This document shows, piece after piece, positions 37,506 to 46,247 of a DNA stretch of 64,000 nucleotides. The DNA lies in assembly GCF_029537735.1 (NCBI RefSeq), contig NZ_JARPUQ010000002.1:549536-613535 (forward strand), in the 5' to 3' direction. The notes under the pieces are model-generated. The model did not search any database and was not told where the DNA came from. It was given only the letters and a program-made list of their open reading frames with translations. The first letter of the stretch is position 1; each line of letters opens with the position of its first letter. This DNA is from Robiginitalea aestuariiviva (GTDB lineage: Bacteria; Bacteroidota; Bacteroidia; Flavobacteriales; Flavobacteriaceae). Position numbers and translations under genes: made by a program.

Positions 37506-39136
37506 GTTGGACCCGAAGAGAAGCCCTGCTGGGCCTGGGGGGAATCCCCATCCTGGGAGCCATTTGGTGGGCCGGAGCCCGCGGGACGGTCGGCAAGCGC
37601 CGGGAGCGCGAAGCCATCCTGGAAACCCTGAACATACAGCCTTCCCTGCCGCCGGCCGTACCGGCCATTGGGGGAGAACCGGTTAAAGTCGGTATTATTG
37701 GCTTTGGCATCCGGGGCGAACAGCTCTGTCGTGCCCTGGGGTATGCCACAGACGAATGGGTGGCTGCCATGGAGGAGGCCACCGCCCTGGCCAAAGAGGA
37801 AGGTCGCCCCTTTACCGCCCTGGAGGATTTCCGAAACCAGGACCCCCTGAACGTTCGAATTGTGGGGGTATGCGATATTTTTGATGCGCGTGCCCAAAAG
37901 GCCATGAAATCCTTTTCCACGGAAGAACAACAGGTTAAACGGTATAGAACGTATACGGAAATGATCGGCAGCGGGGAGGTGGAAGCCGTGGTGGTGGCCA
38001 CCCCGGACCACTGGCACGCCCCCATTGCCATGGAAGCCCTGCGCAATAATGTGCATGTGTATGTGGAGAAGCCCATGACCCACAATCTTTCCGAAACCTA
38101 TGAATTAAGGGATGTGGCCCTGGCCTCGGATGCCATCCTGCAAGTAGGGCACCAGCACCGGCAGACCCTGAGCTTTAAAACGGCCCAGGACATCATTGGC
38201 AAGGGCATATTGGGGCATGTGTCCCTGATAACCACCAATACCAACCGGAACGATGACAACGGGGCCTGGAATTATGCGATCGACTCGCAGGCGAACCCGG
38301 ATACCATAGACTGGGCTCAGTTTATCGGCAATGCGCCGGAGATCCCCTTCAATAAGAACCACTTCTTCCGCTGGCGGAAATGGTGGGCCTACGGTTCCGG
38401 CCTCTCCGGTGACCTGCTCACCCACGACTATGACCGGTTGAATTGCGTGCTGCGGATGGGTATCCCCCAATCCGTTACGGCTTCCGGAGGCATTTACACC
38501 CACCGGGACGGCCGCAACGTGCCGGATGTGCTGCAGGCCAATATGGAATTCCCGGATTTCAGCACTGGCAGCAGCCAGGCCAATGGCAAGGAGAAGGGGA
38601 TGACCTTTGTCTATAGCGCCACCCTTGGCAACGGCTTTAACCGCCCCACCATGCTTATGGGGCACGACGGCAGCATGGAGTTAGGCAACCGCCTGACCAT
38701 CTGGCCGGACGGGCGTTCCACTCGTTTCGCGGAATATCTGGAGGCAGGCAAAATGCAGCCCCAAAGCCCGATTTACCATTACAACCCTGCCGCCACGGCC
38801 CTGGATGGGGTCTCTTCGGCCACTTCCCAGTACTTCGCGGATAAGGGCCTGATGTGGACCTATATTGACGGCCGACGGGTAGACTCTACCTTCCTGCACA
38901 TGCGGGAATGGCTGAGCGCTATCCGCAATAACGGGCCGGTAAGCTGTGGCATTCAGGAAGGTTTCGAGGAAGCCATTACTGCCCATATGGTTGGGCTTTC
39001 ATGGAAACTCGGACGCCGGGTAGAATGGGATGCAGAAGCCCAGCGCGTAAAGCCCATAGACGAATTGGATCTGGATGCTGCCCTGCTTGAAAGCCCGCCC
39101 GGAGTAGGTCAGTACGCGCCAGATGTGGTGACCTGA
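37502..39136 (+). CDS. Exported Gfo/Idh/MocA family oxidoreductase
   Basis: A 544-residue NAD(P)-dependent oxidoreductase. The N-terminus T-R-R-E-A-L-L-G-L-G-G with a hydrophobic stretch looks like a Tat signal or membrane anchor. The Rossmann domain has V-G-I-I-G-F-G-I-R-G near residue 62, and V-Y-V-E-K-P-M-T-H-N near 197 carries the catalytic Lys of the family. The C-terminal part holds D-L-L-T-H-D-Y-D-R-L. Substrates are usually sugars or polyols; none can be named. Coupled to the DoxX gene. Confidence 0.92.
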   Translation: MSWTRREALLGLGGIPILGAIWWAGARGTVGKRREREAILETLNIQPSLPPAVPAIGGEPVKVGIIGFGIRGEQLCRALGYATDEWVAAMEEATALAKEEGRPFTALEDFRNQDPLNVRIVGVCDIFDARAQKAMKSFSTEEQQVKRYRTYTEMIGSGEVEAVVVATPDHWHAPIAMEALRNNVHVYVEKPMTHNLSETYELRDVALASDAILQVGHQHRQTLSFKTAQDIIGKGILGHVSLITTNTNRNDDNGAWNYAIDSQANPDTIDWAQFIGNAPEIPFNKNHFFRWRKWWAYGSGLSGDLLTHDYDRLNCVLRMGIPQSVTASGGIYTHRDGRNVPDVLQANMEFPDFSTGSSQANGKEKGMTFVYSATLGNGFNRPTMLMGHDGSMELGNRLTIWPDGRSTRFAEYLEAGKMQPQSPIYHYNPAATALDGVSSATSQYFADKGLMWTYIDGRRVDSTFLHMREWLSAIRNNGPVSCGIQEGFEEAITAHMVGLSWKLGRRVEWDAEAQRVKPIDELDLDAALLESPPGVGQYAPDVVT

Positions 39137-39163
39137 TCCACAAGCAAAGGACACATGATTAAC

Positions 39164-39186
39164 CAAGGCCCGGGGATCAGGCCTTG
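39164..39186 (+). terminator. Hairpin after the Gfo/Idh/MocA gene
   Basis: CAAGGCC (39164-39170) pairs with GGCCTTG (39180-39186), 27 bases after the stop. No strong T run follows, so terminator function is uncertain. Confidence 0.4.
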
Positions 39187-39310
39187 AGGTTTAAAGATGC
39201 ATGTGATGTAAGGCTCAAAGCGCCCGGGAAGCTATATTCCCCGGTGTTTTGGGCCTTATCTTTTTGGGTTTTGGGAGATTGTGAATTATGATGCAGATTG
39301 GGCCTGGGCG

Positions 39311-39720
39311 GGGGAAAGGCCCCAAATCCCCGGACCAAAGATCGTCGGTAATCTCGCAGTTGCCTTGCATGCCTGACGGAAAGAATATGGGGGGACTGTC
39401 TTCTTAAACGGGTTTTTGGGGTAGTGGAAAGGCCCCAAATCCCCGGGGGCAAGTTCGGTTTTTACCCTGCAATGGCAATGCTGCGGCAGCCTAGATAAAT
39501 GGGGATCTTTGGGCCAAAACGAAAGTTGGAGGCAGGGGAAAGCCCCCAAAACCCCGGGTGCAAACTAAGTTTTGATCCTGCAACAGCCTTGCATTGATAG
39601 GATTTATGCAGGGAAGGATAGGGACTACAACGTTATTAGGGAAAAGGGGAAAGTGCCCCAAAACCCCGGGTGCAAACTAACCGCTAACCCTGCAACAACC
39701 CATCGGAAACCCGGGATTCC
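39311..39720. repeat. Four-unit tandem repeat, period 111-113 bp
   Basis: The core GGGGAAAGGCCCCAAATCCC recurs, with changes, at about 39311, 39424, 39535 and 39646, i.e. spaced 113, 111 and 111 bases. Each core is followed by a CCCCGGG-like block, GCAAACTAA or a variant, and CCTGCAA, and the spacers between cores also show partial similarity. The array fills the 590-bp gap between two convergent genes. No protein family is recognisable in any frame. Confidence 0.75.
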
Positions 39721-39726
39721 CCAGGC

Positions 39727-42186
39727 TTAATCCAGCATAAACAGGGCATTGGCAAAGAACAGCTTCCCGTTCTCCCAGAATCCCCGGAAAAGGGGGTTGT
39801 CGGCCAGATATACCACCTGCCCGCGCCCATGGGCTTCCACCCCAAACACCAGGCTGCCGGAAATGTCCTTTAGGGCTTCGCTGCCGGCAAACCCGGCCAC
39901 GGGTCTGGCATTGGGTTCCAGGTACGCCACAGTGCCGGAGGCAAGCCGTTCGTAAGCGCGGTTACCCAGTTTCAGGCTAAAGTAGGAGTCTGCATACCCA
40001 AAGGCCAGGGGGTGGGTGGGGTCTACCCGGGTCTGGAAAACGGCCCCAGTGATGGCCGATTTTATGCCTTCCCGCCGTCCCTGCGCGTAAGGGGTGATGG
40101 CATCCGTATCGGTTGCCTGAGGCCCTCCGGCCTTGGCGCGAACCCCGAAACCCTGTTCCCCGCCCAGGGCATCCAGGGCTTCCCCCATGGCGATCAGGCG
40201 CCCGCCCCCTGCAACCCATTGTTTCAGGCGGCCCTTGCGCTCTGGAGTCAGAAAGCGGCGGTAGCCGCGCCCCCCGGGTAATACCAGCACGTCATAATTT
40301 TCCAGTTTGGCCCGGTCCCAGAAGTCGGCATCCAGTACCGTAAGGGGGTAGTGGAGCTGTTGTTCAAAGAAGTGCCATACCTCCCCGAAACGCAAAGTTG
40401 AGGTGGGTTCTCCCGCCAGTACCCCAATCCGGGCTTTGGGGATCATGCCCACTGAACGGGAACCAAAATCCGAGCCGGCATCTACAAAGCCCCCGCTCAC
40501 AGGGGTAAGCGGTTTGCTATGGGCCAGGGCAATTTTCTTAAGGGTGGCAGTAAATCCGGGGTGGTTTCTATTGTCTCCTTTTTGGATCAGCAGGGTGCCC
40601 GGTGCCCAGGCCTGCCCTGCAGTCTCCATGGGGTGGGTGATCCGTCGCACGCGGATCCCTTCCTGCAGCAGGGCGGCCAGAAAACGGGCATCTGCCATGC
40701 TGTTCCAGTCGGTCAGGTAGCCGTAAGCACTTTCCGTAAAGGCTGGTTTCACCTGCGGTTCCCGGGTTTCTAAGGTGTGGGGCACTTCCGCTTCGGAGGC
40801 CAGGGCATCCAACCCGTAGGCATAGGGGAGGGACCAGGCGGTGATGTCGTAGGTCAGGGAATCGCTCAGGCGGGCATCGGGTTCAAAAAGGACCTTCACC
40901 AGGCGACCCTTGGGCTGGCGGGTGGGCACCACCAGGGCGTCGGCATCCAGCCGCATACTGCCCGCTGCCTGGTTCCGGTAGTTAAAGCCGCGGGCTGTAC
41001 CGGGGCGGGCATGCCCATACCGGATGTTGTGACGGTTCAGCAATTCGGTCAGGGCGTCCAGCTGGTCCGGGTTGCCGCGCATTACATAGCTTTTGTATTT
41101 GAAATTCCCCGGGTTGGCGTAGTAATTCCGGAACTCTGAGGTCAGGGCCCCGGCATTTCCGGCGGCTACCTCAACCGTACTGAGTCCGGTGGTCAGGTGA
41201 TGGGCAATCCGGTCTTTCAGCGTCAGGGTATCACCCGTAGCGGTAATGACCCCCAGGCCAGCCACGCCGCCACCCCCTTGCTCGTAAGTCATGCCTATAG
41301 CCCCGTTGTAGGTGGGGTAGGTGTCCCCGTAACTGGGGTAAAACAGGTCAAATACCTCCTTGGTGAAATAATACCAGCCGTTGGCGTCAAAATACCGGGC
41401 ATGGTTGCGCCCTATGGTTTCCTGGAAACGCCGTTGGAACCCGGTAATCACTTCGTGGTAAGGCTCGGCAGCCGGGGCAAAGTAGTAGGGGGCATTCATA
41501 CTTTGTTCGTGGAAATCCACATGGATATGCGGCATCCATTGCTGGTATTTGGCCAGGCGCTGGCGGCTCTCCACCTGGGTAAGCCAGGCCCAGTCCCGGT
41601 TCAGGTCGAACATGTAATGGTTGCTGCGCCCGTTCCACCAGCCTTCCTGGTGCTCTTTACTCTCCGGATTGGGCTGGTAGGGGGTATTTTTATATTGGTT
41701 GTACCAGTTTACATATCGGTCGCGCCCATCCGGGTTAATACAGGGATCCAGAATTACCACAGCGTGCTCCAGGTAGTCCTGGCGCGAGGTCAGTAATTCG
41801 TACAGGGTCTGCATGGAGGCCTCTGTGCTGACACTTTCATTTCCGTGTACATTGTAGCTGAGCCATACAACGGGGATATCCGATTTTCCCTGGCCTTCCA
41901 GGGCTTTCAGGTGCTCCTGCCGGATGGTCTCCAAATTTGTCATATGGGTTGAGGAACCGACAATGGCCACCATCAGCGGGCGGCGTTCATTGGTTTTTCC
42001 ATAGGTTTCCAGCCGTACCTGCCCGGGCCGGGCTGCGGCCACATGCCGGTAGTACTCCACCACCTCGTGGTGCCGCGTAAACTGGGACCCCAGGGGGTAT
42101 CCTAAAAATTCTTCAGGGGATTGCAGGTCTTGTCCGGCCGCCTGCCAGCTTAGCAAAATGGCAATCAGGTAAAGCAAGTGTTTCAT
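39727..42186 (-). CDS. M14 family zinc carboxypeptidase
   Basis: An 819-residue exported peptidase. Signal peptide about 1-18 (W-Q-A-A-G-Q). The M14 domain (about 40-340) has the zinc motif Y-N-V-H-G-N-E-S near residue 112 (HxxE) and the later active-site stretch with H-V-D-F-H-E-Q-S. The C-terminal part (about 590-720) is an amidotransferase/DJ-1-like domain with Y-D-V-L-V-L-P-G-G-R-G-Y and G-G-R-L-I-A-M-G. Large two-part M14 proteins of this kind are common in Flavobacteria; the substrate is unknown. Confidence 0.92.
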   Translation of the reverse strand: MKHLLYLIAILLSWQAAGQDLQSPEEFLGYPLGSQFTRHHEVVEYYRHVAAARPGQVRLETYGKTNERRPLMVAIVGSSTHMTNLETIRQEHLKALEGQGKSDIPVVWLSYNVHGNESVSTEASMQTLYELLTSRQDYLEHAVVILDPCINPDGRDRYVNWYNQYKNTPYQPNPESKEHQEGWWNGRSNHYMFDLNRDWAWLTQVESRQRLAKYQQWMPHIHVDFHEQSMNAPYYFAPAAEPYHEVITGFQRRFQETIGRNHARYFDANGWYYFTKEVFDLFYPSYGDTYPTYNGAIGMTYEQGGGGVAGLGVITATGDTLTLKDRIAHHLTTGLSTVEVAAGNAGALTSEFRNYYANPGNFKYKSYVMRGNPDQLDALTELLNRHNIRYGHARPGTARGFNYRNQAAGSMRLDADALVVPTRQPKGRLVKVLFEPDARLSDSLTYDITAWSLPYAYGLDALASEAEVPHTLETREPQVKPAFTESAYGYLTDWNSMADARFLAALLQEGIRVRRITHPMETAGQAWAPGTLLIQKGDNRNHPGFTATLKKIALAHSKPLTPVSGGFVDAGSDFGSRSVGMIPKARIGVLAGEPTSTLRFGEVWHFFEQQLHYPLTVLDADFWDRAKLENYDVLVLPGGRGYRRFLTPERKGRLKQWVAGGGRLIAMGEALDALGGEQGFGVRAKAGGPQATDTDAITPYAQGRREGIKSAITGAVFQTRVDPTHPLAFGYADSYFSLKLGNRAYERLASGTVAYLEPNARPVAGFAGSEALKDISGSLVFGVEAHGRGQVVYLADNPLFRGFWENGKLFFANALFMLD

Positions 42187-42206
42187 GGTATCGGGTAAAT
42201 GAACTT

Positions 42207-42214
42207 CAAAACTA
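42207..42214 (-). promoter_or_regulatory. Promoter -7 box of the M14 peptidase gene
   Basis: TAGTTTTG on the minus strand, 20 bases before the ATG at 42186. Confidence 0.45.
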
Positions 42215-42265
42215 CGGAATCCGCCAAAACCCCCGGTCGGACCATCTTAACTTATTTTTTAAGAA

Positions 42266-42292
42266 TTGTCCGCCACCGGTACCTTATCTTTG
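42266..42292 (+). promoter_or_regulatory. Promoter of bshC
   Basis: TTG (42266-42268), a 16-base spacer and TATCTTTG (42285-42292), 18 bases before the bshC ATG. Confidence 0.6.
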
Positions 42293-42310
42293 AGCCGCTG
42301 AAACCATTCC

Positions 42311-43915
42311 ATGCGCGCAGAAGGCATCCCATTCACGCAAACCGGGTTTTTCTCGGACCTCATCACGGACTACCTGCAGGATTCCCCCAGCCTGGCCCCT
42401 TATTACCACCGCCGGCCGGACCTCACGGCTTTTAAGGAGCAGCTGCGTGAAAAAGCAGGGCAGTACCCCATGGCGCATCGGGAAGTTCTGTCAGAAGTGT
42501 TGCAGGAGCAGTACCGGGGCGTGGATATTTCCGAGGCCACGGCCGGGCACCTGGAGGTCCTGACCTCCCCGGATACCTTTACGGTGGTTACCGGACACCA
42601 GCTGAACCTCTTTACGGGCCCCCTTTATTTCCATTATAAAATTGCTTCTGCCATTGTGCTTTGCCGGCAATTGAAAGAAGCCTTTCCTGAGCGGAACTTC
42701 GTGCCGGTTTACTGGATGGCCACAGAGGACCACGACTTTGACGAGATCAGCCACTTTAATGTAAACGGGAAGGAATTCCGATGGAACCGCCCTTCCGGAG
42801 GAGCTGTGGGCCGCATGGATACCCAGGGGCTGGAAGCCGTGGAGGAGGCCTTGGGCCAGGAACTCGGTGGCGGTAAGGCGGCCCGGGAATTGCAGGAACT
42901 TTTTCATGAAGCCTACCTGAAACACCCCAACCTGTCAGCAGCCACGCGCTACCTCGCCAATAAGCTCTTTGGAGCCTATGGGCTGGTGATCCTGGATGCG
43001 GACCACCCCAAACTGAAGGCCCTTTTCACCCCCTATATGCAGGAAGACCTGCTACAAAACCGGGCCCATGCCGTGGTAGGGCAAACGGCCAAAAACCTGT
43101 CGGAAGTCCGGGATACCTATCCGATACAGGTAACCCCCCGGGAGATCAACCTGTTTTACCTGGACCAAAACGGGCGGCACCGCCTGGTACGGGAGGGGGA
43201 TACGTACGGGGTGCTGGATACCGACCTGCGCTTCACCCGGGAAGCCTTGCTGGAAACCCTGGACCAACATCCGGAGCGGTTTTCCCCCAATGTGATCCTG
43301 CGGCCGCTCTACCAGGAGGTGATCCTGCCCAACCTTTGCTACATTGGAGGTGGTGGGGAACTGGCCTACTGGCTGGAGCTGAAGGATTTCTTCGATGCCA
43401 GCGGCCAGGCCTTTCCCATCCTGCTCTTGCGCAATGCTGCCCTGGTGCTTTCTGAGAAACAGGTGGGGAAGGCTGAAAAACTGGGCGTTTCCCTGCAGGA
43501 ATTGTTCCTGGACAAGAACCGGCTGATCAACCGGAAAATCCGCGAAATTTCCAACATCGATATCGATTTTACCCCCCAGCGGGAACACCTGCAGCAGCAA
43601 TTTAAGGCCCTGTACCACCTGGCCGACCAGACCGATCCGACCTTCCTGGGGGCTGTAAAAGCCCAGGAAGTGAAACAACTCAAAGGCCTGGATAAGCTGG
43701 AAAAGCGCCTCCTTAAGGCGCAGAAGCACAAGCTGGCCGACCATGTGGAGCGCCTCTCCGAACTCCACCATGCCCTTTTTCCCTATGGCAATCTGCAGGA
43801 GCGCAGCCGTAATTTTGCGGAGGCCTACCTGGAAATCGGGGCCGACTGGCCGGGTATCCTCCTGGACCATTTTGAGCCCCTTGGCGGGGAATTTACCCTG
43901 CTTATTTATCCCTGA
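42311..43915 (+). CDS. bshC: Bacillithiol biosynthesis cysteine-adding enzyme
   Basis: A 534-residue protein of the BshC family, which ligates cysteine to glucosaminyl-malate in the last step of bacillithiol synthesis. Recognisable are T-G-H-Q-L-N-L-F-T-G-P near residue 97, A-T-E-D-H-D-F-D-E near 136, and R-P-L-Y-Q-E-V-I-L-P-N with G-G-G-E-L-A-Y-W near 340. BshA and BshB are not in the window. A C-terminal coiled coil (about 430-490) matches the known structure. Confidence 0.93.
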   Translation: MRAEGIPFTQTGFFSDLITDYLQDSPSLAPYYHRRPDLTAFKEQLREKAGQYPMAHREVLSEVLQEQYRGVDISEATAGHLEVLTSPDTFTVVTGHQLNLFTGPLYFHYKIASAIVLCRQLKEAFPERNFVPVYWMATEDHDFDEISHFNVNGKEFRWNRPSGGAVGRMDTQGLEAVEEALGQELGGGKAARELQELFHEAYLKHPNLSAATRYLANKLFGAYGLVILDADHPKLKALFTPYMQEDLLQNRAHAVVGQTAKNLSEVRDTYPIQVTPREINLFYLDQNGRHRLVREGDTYGVLDTDLRFTREALLETLDQHPERFSPNVILRPLYQEVILPNLCYIGGGGELAYWLELKDFFDASGQAFPILLLRNAALVLSEKQVGKAEKLGVSLQELFLDKNRLINRKIREISNIDIDFTPQREHLQQQFKALYHLADQTDPTFLGAVKAQEVKQLKGLDKLEKRLLKAQKHKLADHVERLSELHHALFPYGNLQERSRNFAEAYLEIGADWPGILLDHFEPLGGEFTLLIYP

Positions 43916-43943
43916 TTGCGCCATAAAGCCGACCCCGGCGCCG

Positions 43944-43951
43944 TATCTTTG
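43944..43951 (+). promoter_or_regulatory. Promoter -7 box of the PLP decarboxylase gene
   Basis: TATCTTTG, 18 bases before the ATG at 43970; a TTG lies 25 bases upstream, slightly far. Confidence 0.5.
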
Positions 43952-43969
43952 CCCCAAACCTTTTGCGGC

Positions 43970-45343
43970 ATGCATACCATCGATTTGGATACGGTCGAAA
44001 TGACCCTTGACGTCATGAAATACGCCATCGGGCGGATTACCAACAACCAGCCGGAACTGGGCAGCCCCCGCAGCGAGGCGGAGCTGCTTGAAGCGGTGGG
44101 AGAGACCATTACCCCCGAAGGCATAGGCGGGGAAAAGGCATTTGCGCTTTTCAAGGATGTGCTGGTCAAAGCCACGGTTCCCATAGACCATCCGCGCCAC
44201 CTGGCTTTTGTACCGGCCGCGCCATCCCGTGCGGCTGTCCTCTTTGACCTGGTCACCTCAGCCTCCTCCATCCACGGGGCCTACTGGATGGAAGGCGCAG
44301 GGGGTATTTTTTGCGAAAACCGCGCCATGGACTGGCTGGTCTCCCTGACCGGCATGCCCAAAGGTGCCTTCGGGGTATTTACCAGCGGGGGCACAGCGGC
44401 CAACCTCTCCGCCATGGTGGCTGCTCGGGAAGCCTGGCGTAAAAAAGGGGGGGAGTCCCGCCGCAAGGGGATTATCATTACCTCTATCGGAGCCCACAGT
44501 TCCATTAAAGCCATGGCCAAGGTGATCGATGCCGAGGTAAAGCTGGTGCCAACAGAAGACCTGATGCGCGGTTCGGAACTGCAGGAGGCGATTTCGGGCA
44601 TGCCCCCGGAAATGCGGGAATGCCTGTTTGCCGTGGTGGGTACCGGGGGTACCACCAATGCCGGGATCGTGGACGACCTGGACGGTATAGCCGAGGTCTG
44701 CCGGAAGGAAAATCTCTGGTTCCATGTGGATGCCGCCTATGGAGGGGGTGCCCTGCTGGCCGATTCAGTCCGCCATCTTTTCAATGGAATCGAAAAAGCA
44801 GACAGCGTGACCATTGACCCGCACAAATGGCTGTTCTCCCCCTACGACTGCGGGGCCGTGATCTACCGCGACCCGGAACTGGCGCGGGAGGCCCACTCTC
44901 AGGAAGGCTCTTACCTGGATATTTTTAAGGACGAAGGGGCCCGGGGTTTTAACCCGGCGGACTACCAGGTCCAGCTCACCCGCCGCTTGCGGGGACTGCC
45001 CCTATGGTTTTCCCTGGCCATGCACGGCACCAACCAGTACAAATGGGCGGTAGAACGCGGTATTACCCTGGCCCAGCAGGCGGCCGGGCAGATTCAGGCC
45101 CACCCGGACCTGGAGCTGGTGCGGGAACCCAGTTTGTCTTGTGTGCTGTTCCGACGCAGGCACTGGACCCCATCCCAGTATACAGACTGGACCTACCGCA
45201 ACCATAAGGCAGGCCTGGCCCTGGTTGCGCCAACCCAATGGCGCGGGGCTTCAGGGATGGAAACCGTGCTGCGTTTCTGCTTTATCAATCCGCATACCAC
45301 CGAGCAGGATATTTCGGTGATCCTGGAAACTCTAGGGGACTAG
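43970..45343 (+). CDS. PLP-dependent decarboxylase (aromatic/diaminobutyrate-type, group II)
   Basis: A 457-residue group II decarboxylase. The domain has F-T-S-G-G-T-A-A-N-L-S near residue 125, H-V-D-A-A-Y-G-G-G near 240 (Asp that pairs with the PLP ring nitrogen) and the PLP Lys in T-I-D-P-H-K-W-L near 280. Relatives decarboxylate aromatic amino acids, 2,4-diaminobutyrate or glutamate; the substrate cannot be chosen from sequence alone. ATG at 43970 gives the family start. It ends inside the convergent PNPOx-like gene (12-base overlap). Confidence 0.9.
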   Translation: MHTIDLDTVEMTLDVMKYAIGRITNNQPELGSPRSEAELLEAVGETITPEGIGGEKAFALFKDVLVKATVPIDHPRHLAFVPAAPSRAAVLFDLVTSASSIHGAYWMEGAGGIFCENRAMDWLVSLTGMPKGAFGVFTSGGTAANLSAMVAAREAWRKKGGESRRKGIIITSIGAHSSIKAMAKVIDAEVKLVPTEDLMRGSELQEAISGMPPEMRECLFAVVGTGGTTNAGIVDDLDGIAEVCRKENLWFHVDAAYGGGALLADSVRHLFNGIEKADSVTIDPHKWLFSPYDCGAVIYRDPELAREAHSQEGSYLDIFKDEGARGFNPADYQVQLTRRLRGLPLWFSLAMHGTNQYKWAVERGITLAQQAAGQIQAHPDLELVREPSLSCVLFRRRHWTPSQYTDWTYRNHKAGLALVAPTQWRGASGMETVLRFCFINPHTTEQDISVILETLGD

Positions 45344-45886
45344 GTATTCACTGTTCCACGCCTGTTTTTCCTTGGAAAACCGGACGCGTAAGTGGTCCGG
45401 CTTCACGAGCTTCAGGTACTCGATCTTAAAGGGGAAGATATGGACGATGCCAAAAAAGTCGCTGGTCTCCTTCTGCATATAATCAATGCGGTGGGGGTCT
45501 GTGATCTCTGTGCCCGGGGACTGTAGGGAGGTATAGTCCCGGCGCGCACCCGCCTGCAGGCGGGCCCAGCATTCCTGTAGGACGGACTCGGACCGCTCCC
45601 GGTGGGCCAGGCCCTCTATGCGGACCTGCAACTGCTTGCCGGGGTTGAATAGCAACAGGCTCACCCGGTTGTTTTCCTTGAGGTGCAGGATTTTTTTGGA
45701 CCGGGTATCCGTGTAAAAGGAGATGCGCATTTCTTCCGGGTCGAAGGCGCGCAAGACTATGGTACGCTGCCGGGGCAGGGTTTCCAGGCCCACGGTGGCC
45801 AGGGTGCCATACCGGAAGGGATGGGTTTTTTTATGGGTGCCGGCGTGTAATTCGGCAGTAATTTCCTGCCAGATGGAGGTGTTCAT
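45332..45886 (-). CDS. Pyridoxamine 5'-phosphate oxidase family flavoprotein
   Basis: A 184-residue FMN-binding split-barrel protein. R-T-I-V-L-R-A-F-D near residue 39, F-Y-T-D-T-R-S-K-K near 56 and L-L-F-N-P-G-K-Q-L-Q-V-R-I-E-G are the FMN-binding core. It lacks the full C-terminal PdxH signature, so it is a general family member and not clearly the pyridoxal phosphate synthase. Confidence 0.85.
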   Translation of the reverse strand: MNTSIWQEITAELHAGTHKKTHPFRYGTLATVGLETLPRQRTIVLRAFDPEEMRISFYTDTRSKKILHLKENNRVSLLLFNPGKQLQVRIEGLAHRERSESVLQECWARLQAGARRDYTSLQSPGTEITDPHRIDYMQKETSDFFGIVHIFPFKIEYLKLVKPDHLRVRFSKEKQAWNSEYLVP

Positions 45887-46236
45887 ACCGGGGGGTTTTT
45901 ATATAAAATTAAAAAAAAAATGCATGCAGGGGTAGGGTATTTCCCCCCGGGGTTGTTATAGTATCAAAAGTTGCTGAGAAAGAGGAAATCAAAACCGCTT
46001 CCCGCGGTACCGGGAGGCGGTTTCTTCCCAAAACACCAGTGTTTTGACTTAGCCCTTTTTGTGTCATAATTAAATTCATGTGTTTAGGTTGGTTTTGCCC
46101 CGCCATGCGGGGGAAAAGGAAAGCCCCGGCAGCAGTGCCGGGGTTTTTTCTTTGGGGTAAAGTTTCAGAAGGCGGCCTGTAGATATCCTGGTGATAATTT
46201 CTTGTGAAAGGGGGGCAGGTCCTTGGCCTATTTTGC
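45887..46236 (+). other. Gene-free region with four hairpins upstream of guaA
   Basis: No gene is supported. Successive inverted repeats are AAACCGC (45992-45998) with GCGGTTT (46017-46023), AAAACAC (46030-46036) with GTGTTTT (46039-46045), CCCCGC (46098-46103) with GCGGGG (46107-46112), and the terminator at 46124-46149. A short AT-rich stretch around 46063-46078 separates them. The terminator has no assigned gene on its strand, so a small RNA or a leader transcript is possible. Confidence 0.45.
46124..46149 (+). terminator. Intrinsic terminator without assigned upstream gene
   Basis: CCCCGGC (46124-46130), six-base loop, GCCGGGG (46137-46143), then six T. It stands about 100 bases before the guaA start. 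Confidence 0.8.
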
Positions 46237-46244
46237 TATTTTTG
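46237..46244 (+). promoter_or_regulatory. Promoter -7 box of guaA
   Basis: TATTTTTG ends only three bases before the ATG at 46248, implying a leaderless message if it is used. No suitably spaced -33 TTG. Confidence 0.4.
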
Positions 46245-46247
46245 GCC

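Noticed and set aside
39177-39549. Minus-strand open frames with repeated P-G-x-W/L-G peptides
   Set aside because: They translate the DNA repeat array; the frame is not kept through all four units.
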